This document shows, in pieces, positions 1-8,236 of a DNA stretch of 64,000 nucleotides (its first letter is position 1; the number at the start of each line of letters is the position of its first letter). The stretch lies in the NCBI GenBank assembly GCA_030524315.1, contig JAUNGU010000001.1:1-64000 (forward strand). Reading direction: 5' to 3'. This DNA is from Peptococcaceae bacterium. Lineage in GTDB: Bacteria > Bacillota > Peptococcia > Peptococcales > Peptococcaceae. The position numbers and the translations under genes were made by a program. The notes below the pieces were generated by a model. The model saw only the letters and a list, made by a program, of their open reading frames with translations. It searched no databases and was not told where the DNA came from.

Positions 1-49
1 TGAGTCTGTCTATTTTTGCGGCGTAAAATATCATCAGCAACACCTTCAG

Positions 50-96
50 GACGCACAGCGTCTGCGAATGATTCGCAGATGCCGTGCGTCTTTTTG
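50..96 (+). terminator. Strong intrinsic terminator upstream of the SLH gene
   Basis: A long hairpin (arms about 50-68 and 72-90, one A/C mismatch) is followed directly by TTTTT. It ends an upstream transcript outside the window, or attenuates the SLH gene that starts 37 bp later. I see no convincing promoter between the hairpin and that gene. Confidence 0.8.
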
Positions 97-132
97 TATG
101 CAGCAACGTTGAAAGAAAGTAGGAGGATAAAA

Positions 133-3100
133 ATGACTAGAAAAATCACAGCCATCGTCACCGCATTGGCGATGGTGCTGAGCTTGCTGCCTGTCGGCGC
201 CTTGCCGAGCTGGGCGGCGGAGGGCGAGGTTAAATATTTAGACGCCGACGGCAATCTGCAATCGATCACAGCGACGGAAGTCACCGCAGTCACCGAGAAA
301 GACACCGAGTGGGGCGCGGACGATAGCCAGGAACACTGGTATGTCGTTGAGCCAACAGAAGGTGGCATCACCATCAACCAACGCGTCACCGTCACTGGCG
401 ACGTCCACCTCATCCTCGCCGATGGCGCGAGCCTCACCGTCAACGGAGGCATTGGGGTGCGGAATGGCAATAGCTTCACCATCTACGGGCAGAGCGCTGG
501 CAGTGGCGCGCTGACCGCACAAAAAGTTGCCGATAATAATGCTGGCATTGGTGGCACTGGAGAATATGTTAGTGGCGGGCGTATCACCATCAACGGTGGC
601 ACAGTGATGGCGTCTGGCGGTAGTAATGGTGCAGGTATTGGTGGAGGATATTTTGCCACTGGTGGCGCCATCAGCATCAATGGTGGCACAGTGACGGCGA
701 CTGGCGGTAAGATTGGCGCAGGTATTGGTGGTGGTTATCGGCAAGGGGGTGGCACAATCACGATCACTGGTGGTCGTGTGACAGCCAATGCTGGGTCCAG
801 AGCCGCGGGTATCGGCGGTGGAGGCAATGTAAGTAATTCTTTAGGGGGTATCGGTGGTGATGTTACCATCAGCGGTGGCATTGTCATAGCTAATGGTAGT
901 GCTGGTGGGGCAGGTATTGGTGGTGGAGAGAGATCCGAAAGCCACGGTTCTTTCACTACCACCGCCAGTGGCAAGGCCATCGTCATCGCCAGCGCCATTG
1001 GCGCGACAAACGATCAAGCGAACTGGCGCGGTCTGATTTTTAACGGTAGTAGCGGCGCGCTCTATGGCGACAGCATCACAGCGACGAGCGATTTCACCAT
1101 TCCATCTGGCAAAACGCTGACCCTCACAACCGGACAGACCGTCACCATTCCTGATGGCGTGACTCTCACCAACAACGGCACCATTGATGCACAAGAAGGC
1201 ACCCTGGATAATCAGGGCACCATCATCAATCATGGCACCATTCTCGGCACCGTTGGCGGCGATGTGCGTGGCACGAGCACGGTGAACGTGCATTTTGAGC
1301 AGAATGGCGAGACGGTGAGCACTGCTTACTATGGCGACACAGTGACCGTCGTTGCCACCATGGTAAAGAAGCAGGTGACGACCAACAGCCTTTCGGCAGA
1401 CCTGGGCACGGTGAATTTCTATTTTGGCGGTACCGATGGCACCAAGCTCAATGCTCAGCCGATTGCCGTCAGCTCTGATGGCGATACCTACACGGCGTCC
1501 ACGACGTTCACTATCACCGGCACCCAGTGGAAATGGGGGTATAACACCATCACTGCCGATTTTGGCGGTGTGAAAAACAATACCGAAGGGCTCGCAGTCG
1601 CTACTGGGAGCGCGCAGCTAACTATGGGGATGGGAAAATCGGCCATTGCCGATGTGACCGTGACAAAGGATGGCCAGGAACCTGATAGATTCACCTACGG
1701 AGATACCATCACCATCAGCGGCACAATCACTATTGCAAGCACCGGTGAAGTACATGACATCGGACCTTCGACGGAGCGCGTATTTTTGAAGTCAGGGGAT
1801 AGGCTCATTTCTGATTTCTTTGACGTGGATGAGAATGGTCATTTTACAGTGACCTACGACACAACGGACAAGGATATTGGGGCGGGAGAGAACACGCTGA
1901 CCTTGCATTATTATGGCGATGACTATTTGACGGAGTGCGATAGTGCTCCGATTACGGTGAATTTGCAAAAGAAGCAGGTTTCATCGACCTATACAGGTGA
2001 TGCCCTCACCAAAACCTACGACGGCACCGCTGACATTGCTGAAGCAGTGCTGCTCCAGATTGATGGCCTCTACAATGGCGATGACGTCACCGCGACGGCT
2101 GTGGCACATTTTGAACAATCGGCAGTCGGCAACAATCTCGCTGTGGCCTTTGATGCACCGAGCCTCAGCGGAAACGACGCAGGCTTTTACGACGTCTCGG
2201 CACCGACAAATGTAACAGGGTCCATCACATCAGCACCATTGGCAGGGTCGCTGACCATCGAAGGGGATGCTGTTTTCGGTAAAGAGTTGACAGCAAACTA
2301 CAAGCAAACGCTCGACGAATCAGTGACCTATCAGTGGAAACGCGGCGGTGAGGTCATTCAAGGTGCAACAGAGAGCACCTATCAGGTGACGGAAGCTGAC
2401 ATTGGCAAAACCCTCAGCGTCGTCGCTACCGCAAGCGATAGTAATCACACAGGCAGCGTCAGCGCGAGTACTGATACCGCTGTAGCGAAGGCTGAGCAAG
2501 ACGCGCCAAAACCAGGCGAAGGCTACACCATCAATTACGAGAAGGAAACCATCACCGCTGAGAGTGGCTGTGAATTTGAGAACGGCGCAATCGAGATCTC
2601 TGACGCAGCTGGCAAAACCGTGAAAGTGCGCAAGAAAGCTACAACCACCCACGAGGCCTCGGACTGGACAGAGGTGAAGCTTCCTGAACGCCCAGCGCAG
2701 CCAGATCTTGCGATTAATAACGCCAGCGAAAGCGTCACCATTCCGGCTGGCCATTCCTACAAGCTGGATGGCGATAAAGACTGGACACCGTGTAAAGCGG
2801 AAAAGAGCGTCAAGGTGGATGCTGAGAAAACCATCACCATCCGCAAGAACGCCACCACGGATGCTTTTGCCAGCGCCGAGTTGACATTGACGGCGCCAGC
2901 ACAAGGCGACACGCCAAATCTCACGATTGACAACGCCAGTGAAAGTGTGACGATTCCGGCGGGTCATTCTTACAAGCTGGACAAGGCAGAGAGTTGGACA
3001 AAATGTGACAAAGAAACGCCTGTCAACGTTGAACCAAAGCAAAGTATCACCATCCGCAAGGATGCAACGGGTGAGGCTTATGCCAGCGACGCGCAAACAT

Positions 3101-4383
3101 TAACGGCACCGGCGCGAGGTACGACACCAGATTTTAAGATTGACAATGCTAAGGAAAGCATCACGATTTCGGCGGGCTATTCCTATAAGCTGGACGGCAA
3201 AGACTGGATAGCCTGTGATAAGGAAACGGTCGTCCCTGTTGATCCATTGCAAAAGATGACTATTCGCAAGGATGCAACGACAACAGAATACGCCAGCGAC
3301 CCACAGGAACTCACGGCGCCAAGTCGTCTTGATGCACCAACGTCTGTCGTTGGCAGCATCAACACGCTGAGCGGCTTGGATCCGAACACGATGGAATATA
3401 GCCGCGATGGCAAGACCTGGGCGGCTGTCAAGGGCACGAGCATGGACCTGACGGCAGGCGACTACTACGTGCGATTCAAAGCGACGACTGAGAAATTCGC
3501 CAGCGACAGCGTCAAGGTGACGGTCAAGCCGTACAATGGCAAGTACAGCTACGAAACGTCCGTGACCCAACCGGAACACGGCAAGATCGTTGTCGATAAA
3601 TACGTGACCGAGGGTGAAAACGTCACCATCACCGTCACGCCAGACGATGGCTACGTCGTCGATTCTGTGAGTGTCACTGATAAGCGCGGCAAGACTGTCG
3701 AGGTCACGAAAAACAGCGACGGTACCTACAGCTTCACGATGCCAAAAGGCAACGTCAGCATCACCGCGACCTTCGTCGAGAGCGACGAGCCGGAACCGGA
3801 ACCACAGCCGGAACCAAGCGAGCTCCCATTCACTGATGTGAGCGCTGATGCGTGGTACATTGACCCTGTACGCTTCGTCTACAGCGAAGGGCTTATGACC
3901 GGTACGACGGCGACGACCTTCTCGCCAAATCTGACGACGACCCGCGGCATGATCGTCGCCATCCTCTACCGCATGGAGGGCGAACCGGATCTCTCGGATG
4001 AAAACCTTGGCTATCCATTTGCAGATGTTGACGCATCTGCCTACTATGGCGACGCTGTCTACTGGGCGCGTTTGAATGGCATCGTCAGCGGCTACAGCAG
4101 CGAATCCTTCGGCCCAACCGACAGCATCACCCGCGAACAGCTCGCAGCGATTCTCTACAACTACGCCGCCTACAAGGGCGTCGACACCAGTGCTCGCGCC
4201 GACCTGTCGAGCTACACCGATGCAGGCACCATCAGCGGCTGGGCGACGGACGCCATGCAGTGGGCGAATGCAGAGGGCATTGTGAACGGCATGAGCGCAA
4301 GCGAATTGGCACCAAAGGGCAATGCGACCCGTGCCCAGGTCGCAGCGATGTTGCAGCGGTATGTTGAGAATATCCTGGCGTAA
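133..4383 (+). CDS. SLH-domain surface protein with beta-helix and tandem repeats
   Basis: This is a cell-wall-anchored S-layer-type protein of 1416 aa. The ATG at 133 is chosen because AGGAGG lies 6 bases upstream and it opens directly on a signal peptide (Lys/Arg, hydrophobic stretch, cleavage near residue 29); the frame is open further upstream but has no ribosome site. In order: a Gly-rich beta-helix-like region (about residues 60-330) with a repeating ING/ISGGTV rung, Ig-like blocks, three 71-residue repeats (859-1070), an InlB_B-like repeat (1137-1216), a Glu/Pro linker, and three SLH domains (about 1232-1416) that would bind pyruvylated wall polymer. Ligand and enzymatic activity are unknown. 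A paralogue with the same beta-helix and SLH plan lies at 37072-40299. Confidence 0.92.
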   Translation: MTRKITAIVTALAMVLSLLPVGALPSWAAEGEVKYLDADGNLQSITATEVTAVTEKDTEWGADDSQEHWYVVEPTEGGITINQRVTVTGDVHLILADGASLTVNGGIGVRNGNSFTIYGQSAGSGALTAQKVADNNAGIGGTGEYVSGGRITINGGTVMASGGSNGAGIGGGYFATGGAISINGGTVTATGGKIGAGIGGGYRQGGGTITITGGRVTANAGSRAAGIGGGGNVSNSLGGIGGDVTISGGIVIANGSAGGAGIGGGERSESHGSFTTTASGKAIVIASAIGATNDQANWRGLIFNGSSGALYGDSITATSDFTIPSGKTLTLTTGQTVTIPDGVTLTNNGTIDAQEGTLDNQGTIINHGTILGTVGGDVRGTSTVNVHFEQNGETVSTAYYGDTVTVVATMVKKQVTTNSLSADLGTVNFYFGGTDGTKLNAQPIAVSSDGDTYTASTTFTITGTQWKWGYNTITADFGGVKNNTEGLAVATGSAQLTMGMGKSAIADVTVTKDGQEPDRFTYGDTITISGTITIASTGEVHDIGPSTERVFLKSGDRLISDFFDVDENGHFTVTYDTTDKDIGAGENTLTLHYYGDDYLTECDSAPITVNLQKKQVSSTYTGDALTKTYDGTADIAEAVLLQIDGLYNGDDVTATAVAHFEQSAVGNNLAVAFDAPSLSGNDAGFYDVSAPTNVTGSITSAPLAGSLTIEGDAVFGKELTANYKQTLDESVTYQWKRGGEVIQGATESTYQVTEADIGKTLSVVATASDSNHTGSVSASTDTAVAKAEQDAPKPGEGYTINYEKETITAESGCEFENGAIEISDAAGKTVKVRKKATTTHEASDWTEVKLPERPAQPDLAINNASESVTIPAGHSYKLDGDKDWTPCKAEKSVKVDAEKTITIRKNATTDAFASAELTLTAPAQGDTPNLTIDNASESVTIPAGHSYKLDKAESWTKCDKETPVNVEPKQSITIRKDATGEAYASDAQTLTAPARGTTPDFKIDNAKESITISAGYSYKLDGKDWIACDKETVVPVDPLQKMTIRKDATTTEYASDPQELTAPSRLDAPTSVVGSINTLSGLDPNTMEYSRDGKTWAAVKGTSMDLTAGDYYVRFKATTEKFASDSVKVTVKPYNGKYSYETSVTQPEHGKIVVDKYVTEGENVTITVTPDDGYVVDSVSVTDKRGKTVEVTKNSDGTYSFTMPKGNVSITATFVESDEPEPEPQPEPSELPFTDVSADAWYIDPVRFVYSEGLMTGTTATTFSPNLTTTRGMIVAILYRMEGEPDLSDENLGYPFADVDASAYYGDAVYWARLNGIVSGYSSESFGPTDSITREQLAAILYNYAAYKGVDTSARADLSSYTDAGTISGWATDAMQWANAEGIVNGMSASELAPKGNATRAQVAAMLQRYVENILA
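538..930 (+). repeat. Gly-rich beta-helix rung repeats
   Basis: About four imperfect units of roughly 30 codons carry the core AGIGGG followed by a T/V-rich strand (INGGTV, ITGGRV, ISGGIV). They resemble right-handed beta-helix coils of surface carbohydrate-binding or adhesin domains. Confidence 0.75.
2707..3342 (+). repeat. Three 213-bp tandem repeats inside the SLH gene
   Basis: Units begin at 2707, 2920 and 3133, spaced exactly 213 bp (71 aa). Each carries IDNASESVTIPAGHSYKLD-like, W..C and ITIRKDAT..YAS motifs and ends LTAPAxG. A more degenerate unit precedes them from about 2530. Confidence 0.85.
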
Positions 4384-4417
4384 CATGATGAGTGGCGACG
4401 ACGCGGAACGAAGTGGA

Positions 4418-4468
4418 GCTAGTCCCGTAGGGATGCTACAGAGATACATCGAGAACGTCATTAGCTAA
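4418..4468 (+). pseudogene. Remnant of an SLH gene 3' end
   Basis: Downstream of the SLH stop, the frame through 4433-4468 reads MLQRYIENVIS-stop. This is almost the same as the final residues of the intact gene (MLQRYVENILA-stop), but with different codons. Upstream of the match the similarity fades. It looks like the stub of a second SLH gene or domain left by recombination or deletion. There is no start codon or ribosome site, so it is not a gene. Confidence 0.6.
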
Positions 4469-4483
4469 AACTTGCACAAAAAA

Positions 4484-4526
4484 ATGGCTGTGCCACGATC
4501 TGATTGATTGTGGCACAGCCATTTAT
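4484..4526 (+). terminator. Terminator after the SLH gene
   Basis: A 13-bp perfect stem (4484-4496 with 4510-4522, ATGGCTGTGCCAC) is followed by a T-rich stretch (TTTATTTAT). Confidence 0.8.
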
Positions 4527-4530
4527 TTAT

Positions 4531-4780
4531 TCGGTTAGTAAATCAAAAAAATGAGCATTTTCTTTCGGTATTGGCCACCTAGCCGGGTTGGGGTTTCGCT
4601 GCACAACCCCTCTCGTGGGCTCCACATGGCAAGGCATCCCGGCGCGCTACCATGCTTCATTGCTTGCGTCAGCACTCGTTGTTGCTGACGGACGACGATA
4701 ATCGTTCATCATATGTTCATTGTACCTGGGCTGGTTACAAAAAGCAAGCGAAGAATCGGTGCCGGCCAACTGCCGCGTTA
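4531..4780. other. Non-coding stretch rich in inverted repeats
   Basis: No credible gene lies here. The stretch 4570-4700 holds nested inverted repeats: GCCGGG/CCCGGC enclosing GGGGTT/AACCCC and GTGG/CCAC, then GTCAGCA/TGCTGAC. That is compatible with a structured RNA on either strand. I could not match it to 5S, 6S, SRP, RNase P or tmRNA from memory. Confidence 0.35.
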
Positions 4781-4783
4781 CGC

Positions 4784-4814
4784 AAAAAGACCATCGCGGC
4801 TGCGATGGTCTTTT
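4784..4814 (-). terminator. Terminator of hsp20
   Basis: The stem GACCATCGC/GCGATGGTC (4789-4797 with 4802-4810) is flanked by A-runs and T-runs. On the minus strand it ends in TTTTT just downstream of the Hsp20 stop. Confidence 0.8.
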
Positions 4815-4861
4815 GTGTGTGGTGGTAAGAATTGTCGATTGGGGTGTATGTGAATGGGCTG

Positions 4862-5296
4862 TTATTCGATGGCGATGCGGGAGCTTGGGGCTGGGACGGC
4901 TTTGTCGGCCTTTGGGATGGACAGCTTCAGGGTGCCGTTTTCGTATTTGGCGCCGATGTCCTCAGGCTTGACGTCGCCGACGTAGAAGCCACGGCTGTAG
5001 GAGCCGGTGTAGCGCTCCTGACGAATGAATTTGCCTTCGTCGTTCTTTTCACTTTTATCTTCATTATGGGTAGCGGTGATGGTCAGGGTTTCGTTTTTCA
5101 GATCGATGTTGATGTCGTTCTTGTCAAATCCTGGCAGATCGACGGTCAATTCGTAGGTGTTGTCGGTTTCGCGGACGTCGGTTTTCATCATCTGGGCCAT
5201 TTTCTTGCCGGGATGAGCCTCGCGGAAAGGACGCATCATCATATCATCACCAAAGAAATCATCAAATAAGTTTTCACCAAATAATCTAGGTAACAT
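4862..5296 (-). CDS. Hsp20/alpha-crystallin small heat-shock protein
   Basis: This 144-aa cytoplasmic ATP-independent holdase would bind unfolding proteins as an oligomer. A Gly/Met/Asp-rich N-terminus (DDFFGDD, MMMRPF) precedes an alpha-crystallin domain: VRETDNTYELTVDLPGF early, then a GxLxLSIPK strand near the C-terminus (ENGTLKLSIPK), the family's hallmark. The ATG has a GGAGG site 7 bases upstream. The gene stands alone, with its own promoter and terminator. A half-CIRCE-like TTAGCACTC sits at its promoter, hinting at stress control. Confidence 0.93.
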   Translation of the reverse strand: MLPRLFGENLFDDFFGDDMMMRPFREAHPGKKMAQMMKTDVRETDNTYELTVDLPGFDKNDINIDLKNETLTITATHNEDKSEKNDEGKFIRQERYTGSYSRGFYVGDVKPEDIGAKYENGTLKLSIPKADKAVPAPSSRIAIE

Positions 5297-5387
5297 CAGT
5301 CATTCCTCCATTCTTTGAATAAATGCTATTCACTTCTGTTACCGGAGAGATCCTTCTCTGTGTATCTCTCTTTCTTGGTACAACTGT

Positions 5388-5430
5388 AGTATAGCACTGC
5401 GTATTAGCCAATGCAAGGGACGAGTGCTAA
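5388..5430 (-). promoter_or_regulatory. hsp20 promoter with CIRCE-like half sites
   Basis: Reading the minus strand, TTGCAT (5416-5411), a 17-base spacer and TATACT (5393-5388) form a sigma-A type promoter. TTAGCACTC (5430-5422) lies just upstream of the -35, and AGTGCTA overlaps the -10, giving an inverted repeat with a 23-base gap. True CIRCE has a 9-base gap, so HrcA control is only a possibility. Confidence 0.65.
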
Positions 5431-5479
5431 AAATCCGGTGATGATTCTGTTATGAAAATGTGTGGATGATCGTGACATT

Positions 5480-6376
5480 TTAGCTGCCGGAAATTTGCGC
5501 GCGGAGGCTGTCGAGGAAAAGCTCGGCGGCGTCTGAGAAGACGGGGTATTTTTTCCAGACGATGGCGAGTCCCGATTCGAGCTGGGGCGCGAGCGGCCGG
5601 AAGCAGAGGGCGCTGTCGGGGGCGGTGTTGGCGAGGCCGTCGAGGCCCAGGGCGTAGCCGACGCCAGCCTCGACCATGATGGTGGCGTTGAAGACGAGGT
5701 TGAAGGTGCAGACGATGTTGAGCCGGTCGAAATCATTGCCGAACCAATCGGCGAATTCGTTGCCGCTGTGGTGGGGCGCGATGGCCTGGCGCGAGCAGAT
5801 GAGAGGGAGGTCGAGGAGGTCGGATTTTTCGATGGTCGCTTTGGCGGCCAGGGGGCTGTCCTTGCGCATGATGACGCCCCAGCGGTCGCGGGCGGGGAGG
5901 TTGAGATAGTCGTATTTGCTGAGGTCGGCAGGCTGGATGAGGATGCCAAAATCCAACAGCCCCTTGTCGAGGCGCTCGGTGACGTCGGCATCGTTGCCGC
6001 TGTAGAGATGGAAGCGAATGTCGGGATAGGCGTCGCGCATGGCGCTGACGACCTCGGCAATCAAGCCGATGGCCTGGGTCTCACCGCCGCCAATGTAAAT
6101 ATCGCCAGCGACGGCCGTCTCCATGGCGGAAAATTCTGCCTCGGTTTTATCGACCATGGCGACGATTTCCTCGGCGCGTTTGCGCAGAATCATGCCCTCG
6201 CGGGTGAGGGCCATGGTGCGGCTTTTGCGGATGAAGAGCTGTTGGCCGAGCTCTTCCTCGAGCTCCTTGATCTGGCGCGAGAGGGTGGGCTGGGTGACGT
6301 GCAGGCTGCCGGCGGCGCTGGTGATGCTGCCCTCGCGGGCGATGGCGAGAAAATAGCGGAGTACACGAATGTCCAT
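5480..6376 (-). CDS. LysR-family transcriptional regulator
   Basis: This 298-aa regulator has an N-terminal winged HTH (residues 1-60: RYFLAIAREGSITSAAGSLHVTQPTLSRQI) and a periplasmic-binding-protein-like effector domain from about 90 to the end. It diverges from the 76-aa protein/alpha-beta hydrolase pair, the classical arrangement in which a LysR protein controls its divergent neighbour and itself from the shared 139-bp spacer. The effector is unknown. Confidence 0.92.
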   Translation of the reverse strand: MDIRVLRYFLAIAREGSITSAAGSLHVTQPTLSRQIKELEEELGQQLFIRKSRTMALTREGMILRKRAEEIVAMVDKTEAEFSAMETAVAGDIYIGGGETQAIGLIAEVVSAMRDAYPDIRFHLYSGNDADVTERLDKGLLDFGILIQPADLSKYDYLNLPARDRWGVIMRKDSPLAAKATIEKSDLLDLPLICSRQAIAPHHSGNEFADWFGNDFDRLNIVCTFNLVFNATIMVEAGVGYALGLDGLANTAPDSALCFRPLAPQLESGLAIVWKKYPVFSDAAELFLDSLRAQISGS

Positions 6377-6408
6377 GATGGGGCCTCCTTGTTGGTGGAT
6401 TTGGTTTT

Positions 6409-6493
6409 AGTATAGCACGGGAACTCATGCCTGAAAAGCAAAACACGTCTTTTGGCTTAGGTATTTGTAATTTGTGAGCGCGGCGCGTACACT
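6409..6493. promoter_or_regulatory. Divergent promoters of the LysR gene and the hydrolase operon
   Basis: On the minus strand TGCTATACT (6417-6409) is an extended -10 for the LysR gene. On the plus strand TTGTAA (6465-6470), 17 bases and TACACT (6488-6493) serve the 6516 operon, which has a GGGAGGTGG ribosome site. Confidence 0.65.
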
Positions 6494-6515
6494 AGAGCCA
6501 TAGGGAGGTGGTCCG

Positions 6516-6746
6516 ATGAATGAACCATCGAAGCTGGCGCGCTGCCAGCGCAATCTGCGGGATGCAGGCTGTAGCGAGGACGTGGCGCAAAAATATTTGG
6601 CCCTCGGCGCGCGCGGCGAGCGGGCAGCCCAGTATCGGCTCTTGGCCAGGCAGCGGCTGGCGCTTTTGGACCAGCTGCACGCCAGCCAGCGCCAGATCGA
6701 CTGCCTCGATTATCTCGTATACACCATGGAGCAAGAAGACAAATAA
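6516..6746 (+). CDS. Small uncharacterised protein paired with a hydrolase
   Basis: This 76-aa soluble, helical protein has two cysteines in the first third and the C-terminal motif QIDCLDYLVYTMEQ. GGGAGG precedes the ATG at normal spacing. It lies 18 bp upstream of an alpha/beta hydrolase gene and shares its promoter. I recall similar short proteins in Clostridia next to LysR genes and hydrolases, but know of no assigned function. A role as partner or sensor for the hydrolase is inference from linkage only. Confidence 0.75.
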   Translation: MNEPSKLARCQRNLRDAGCSEDVAQKYLALGARGERAAQYRLLARQRLALLDQLHASQRQIDCLDYLVYTMEQEDK

Positions 6747-6764
6747 CATCAGGAGGTTTTCACG

Positions 6765-7751
6765 ATGAACGAACAACTCGAACTCACCCAGGAATGGGAC
6801 AAGACCTTTGCGCAAAACGACGCCGTGGCCCACTGCAAGGTGACTTTTCACAATCGCTACGGCATCACCCTGGCAGCCGATCTCTACAAGCCAAAGGACG
6901 CCACGGGCAAGCTCGCAGCCATTGCCGTGAGCGGGCCCTTTGGCGCGGTCAAGGAGCAGGCGTCGGGGCTTTATGCGCAGACGATGGCGGCGCGCGGCTT
7001 TTTGACGCTGGCATTCGACCCATCCTTCACTGGCGAGAGCGGCGGCCAGCCAAGATATGTGGCATCGCCGGACATCAACACCGAGGATTTTCAGGCGGCG
7101 GTGGATTTTCTCTCGGTGCGCGACGACGTCGATCCCGACAAAATCGGCATCATCGGCATCTGTGGCTGGGGCGGCATGGCGCTCAATGCGGCGGCCCTGG
7201 ACACGCGCATCAAGGCGACGGTGGCATCGACCATGTACGACATGACTCGCGTCAACGCCAAGGGCTATTTTGACGCCGAGGACAGCGAGGAGGCGCGCTT
7301 TGCCAAAAAGCAGGCGCTCAACGCTCAGCGCACCGTCGATTACAGAAACGGTAGCTATGCCCTCGGCGGTGGCGTTGTCGACCCGTTGCCAGCGGATGCG
7401 CCCTTCTTTGTCAAGGACTACTACGATTATTACAAGACGGCGCGCGGCTACCACGCCCGCTCCCTCAATTCCAATGACGGCTGGAATGTCACCGGCTGCA
7501 TGTCCTTCATGAATCAGCCGATTCTCAAATATAGCAATGAAATTCGCTCGGCGGTGCTCATCGTTCACGGCGAAAAGGCCCATTCCTGCTATTTTAGCAA
7601 GGACGCCTACGCCGCCATGATGGACGGCAATCCAAATCCGGATAACAAAGAGCTCCTCATTATCCCCGACGCGGTCCACACCGACCTCTATGACCAACTC
7701 GACGTGATCCCATTTGACAAGATGGTCGACTTTTTCAACCAAGCCATGTAG
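6765..7751 (+). CDS. Alpha/beta hydrolase with a cysteine nucleophile elbow
   Basis: This 328-aa hydrolase belongs to the dienelactone-hydrolase/xylanase-esterase-like branch. The nucleophile elbow reads IGICGWGG, so the nucleophile would be Cys133 rather than Ser, as in dienelactone hydrolases. A late Glu/Asp (IVHGEK) and His (DAVHTDLYD) complete a plausible triad. No signal peptide is present, so it is cytoplasmic. AGGAGG precedes the ATG. Substrate is unknown; the divergent LysR gene suggests induction by a small carbon compound. Confidence 0.87.
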   Translation: MNEQLELTQEWDKTFAQNDAVAHCKVTFHNRYGITLAADLYKPKDATGKLAAIAVSGPFGAVKEQASGLYAQTMAARGFLTLAFDPSFTGESGGQPRYVASPDINTEDFQAAVDFLSVRDDVDPDKIGIIGICGWGGMALNAAALDTRIKATVASTMYDMTRVNAKGYFDAEDSEEARFAKKQALNAQRTVDYRNGSYALGGGVVDPLPADAPFFVKDYYDYYKTARGYHARSLNSNDGWNVTGCMSFMNQPILKYSNEIRSAVLIVHGEKAHSCYFSKDAYAAMMDGNPNPDNKELLIIPDAVHTDLYDQLDVIPFDKMVDFFNQAM

Positions 7752-7800
7752 AGCGCTCGCAAAAATAAGAGCGCTCTTATAAGAACACCACGACAACATA

Positions 7801-7826
7801 ACCACGGCCCCGCGCCGTGGTTTTTT
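7801..7826 (+). terminator. Terminator of the hydrolase operon (copy 1 of a repeat)
   Basis: The stem CCACGGC/GCCGTGG (7802-7808, 7814-7820) is followed by TTTTTT. The same sequence recurs at 8211-8236, and similarity continues about 20 bp past the T-run in both copies. Confidence 0.88.
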
Positions 7827-7912
7827 CGTGGACGCGGGAAATTTGCGATGCAATTGTATTGCGCATAAAAAACAGATACAATAGAGAAAACGACGGAAGG
7901 AAGTGGCCGATC

Positions 7913-8194
7913 ATGTCTGTGAAGAAAGAAAATATGACCCTCCGCATGGAGCCTGATCTCAAGGCGCAGGCGTCAGAATTGTTTAAGTCGTTGGGACTAG
8001 ATCTCAGTACGGCGACAGGAATTTTTTATCGTCAGGCGCTTCGTTGCCATGGGCTGCCCTTTGAAGTGAAACTCGACGAACCCAACGCAGTGACCTATGC
8101 GGCTATGGAAGCAGCAGAAAAGGGCGAGGATATTCACGGCCCTTTTGACAGCGTTGAGGATCTGATGGAGGATTTGCATCGCTCGGAAGATTAA
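7913..8194 (+). CDS. RelB/DinJ-family antitoxin, no toxin partner
   Basis: This 93-aa protein has the ribbon-helix-helix N-terminus of DinJ antitoxins (MTLRMEPDLKAQASELFKSL) followed by the typical LDLSTATGIFYRQALRCHGLPFEV segment and an acidic C-terminus of the kind that wraps a toxin. The ATG at 7913 follows GGAAGG; the upstream in-frame extension lacks a ribosome site. No RelE/YafQ-type toxin gene follows, only a terminator 17 bp after the stop. It is therefore a solitary antitoxin-type regulator, or the survivor of a lost pair. It is bracketed by duplicated terminators. Confidence 0.88.
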   Translation: MSVKKENMTLRMEPDLKAQASELFKSLGLDLSTATGIFYRQALRCHGLPFEVKLDEPNAVTYAAMEAAEKGEDIHGPFDSVEDLMEDLHRSED

Positions 8195-8210
8195 TGAAGA
8201 ATAATTTCAC

Positions 8211-8236
8211 ACCACGGCCCCGCGCCGTGGTTTTTT
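8211..8236 (+). terminator. Terminator of the orphan antitoxin (copy 2 of a repeat)
   Basis: It has the same hairpin and T-run as 7801-7826, base for base, with the stem at 8212-8218/8224-8230. Downstream GGGAAATTT is also shared. Confidence 0.88.

Noticed and set aside
538-930. Regularly spaced repeats that could be taken for a CRISPR array
   Set aside because: They are in-frame codon repeats of a Gly-rich beta-helix; units vary in sequence and there are no unique spacers.
3100-4461. 453-codon minus-strand frame under the SLH domains
   Set aside because: It is antisense to SLH repeats; its repeated motifs merely mirror the SLH ends.
4570-4645. tRNA-like or SRP-RNA-like fold in the first intergenic region
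   Set aside because: No anticodon arm, T-loop, or SRP GGAAGGAAGC-type motif could be found; kept only as an unassigned structured region.
4720-5269. Plus-strand open frames opposite hsp20
   Set aside because: The minus-strand alpha-crystallin motifs and flanking promoter and terminator settle the coding strand.
5392-5430. Genuine CIRCE operator at hsp20
   Set aside because: The half-sites are 23 bases apart instead of 9.
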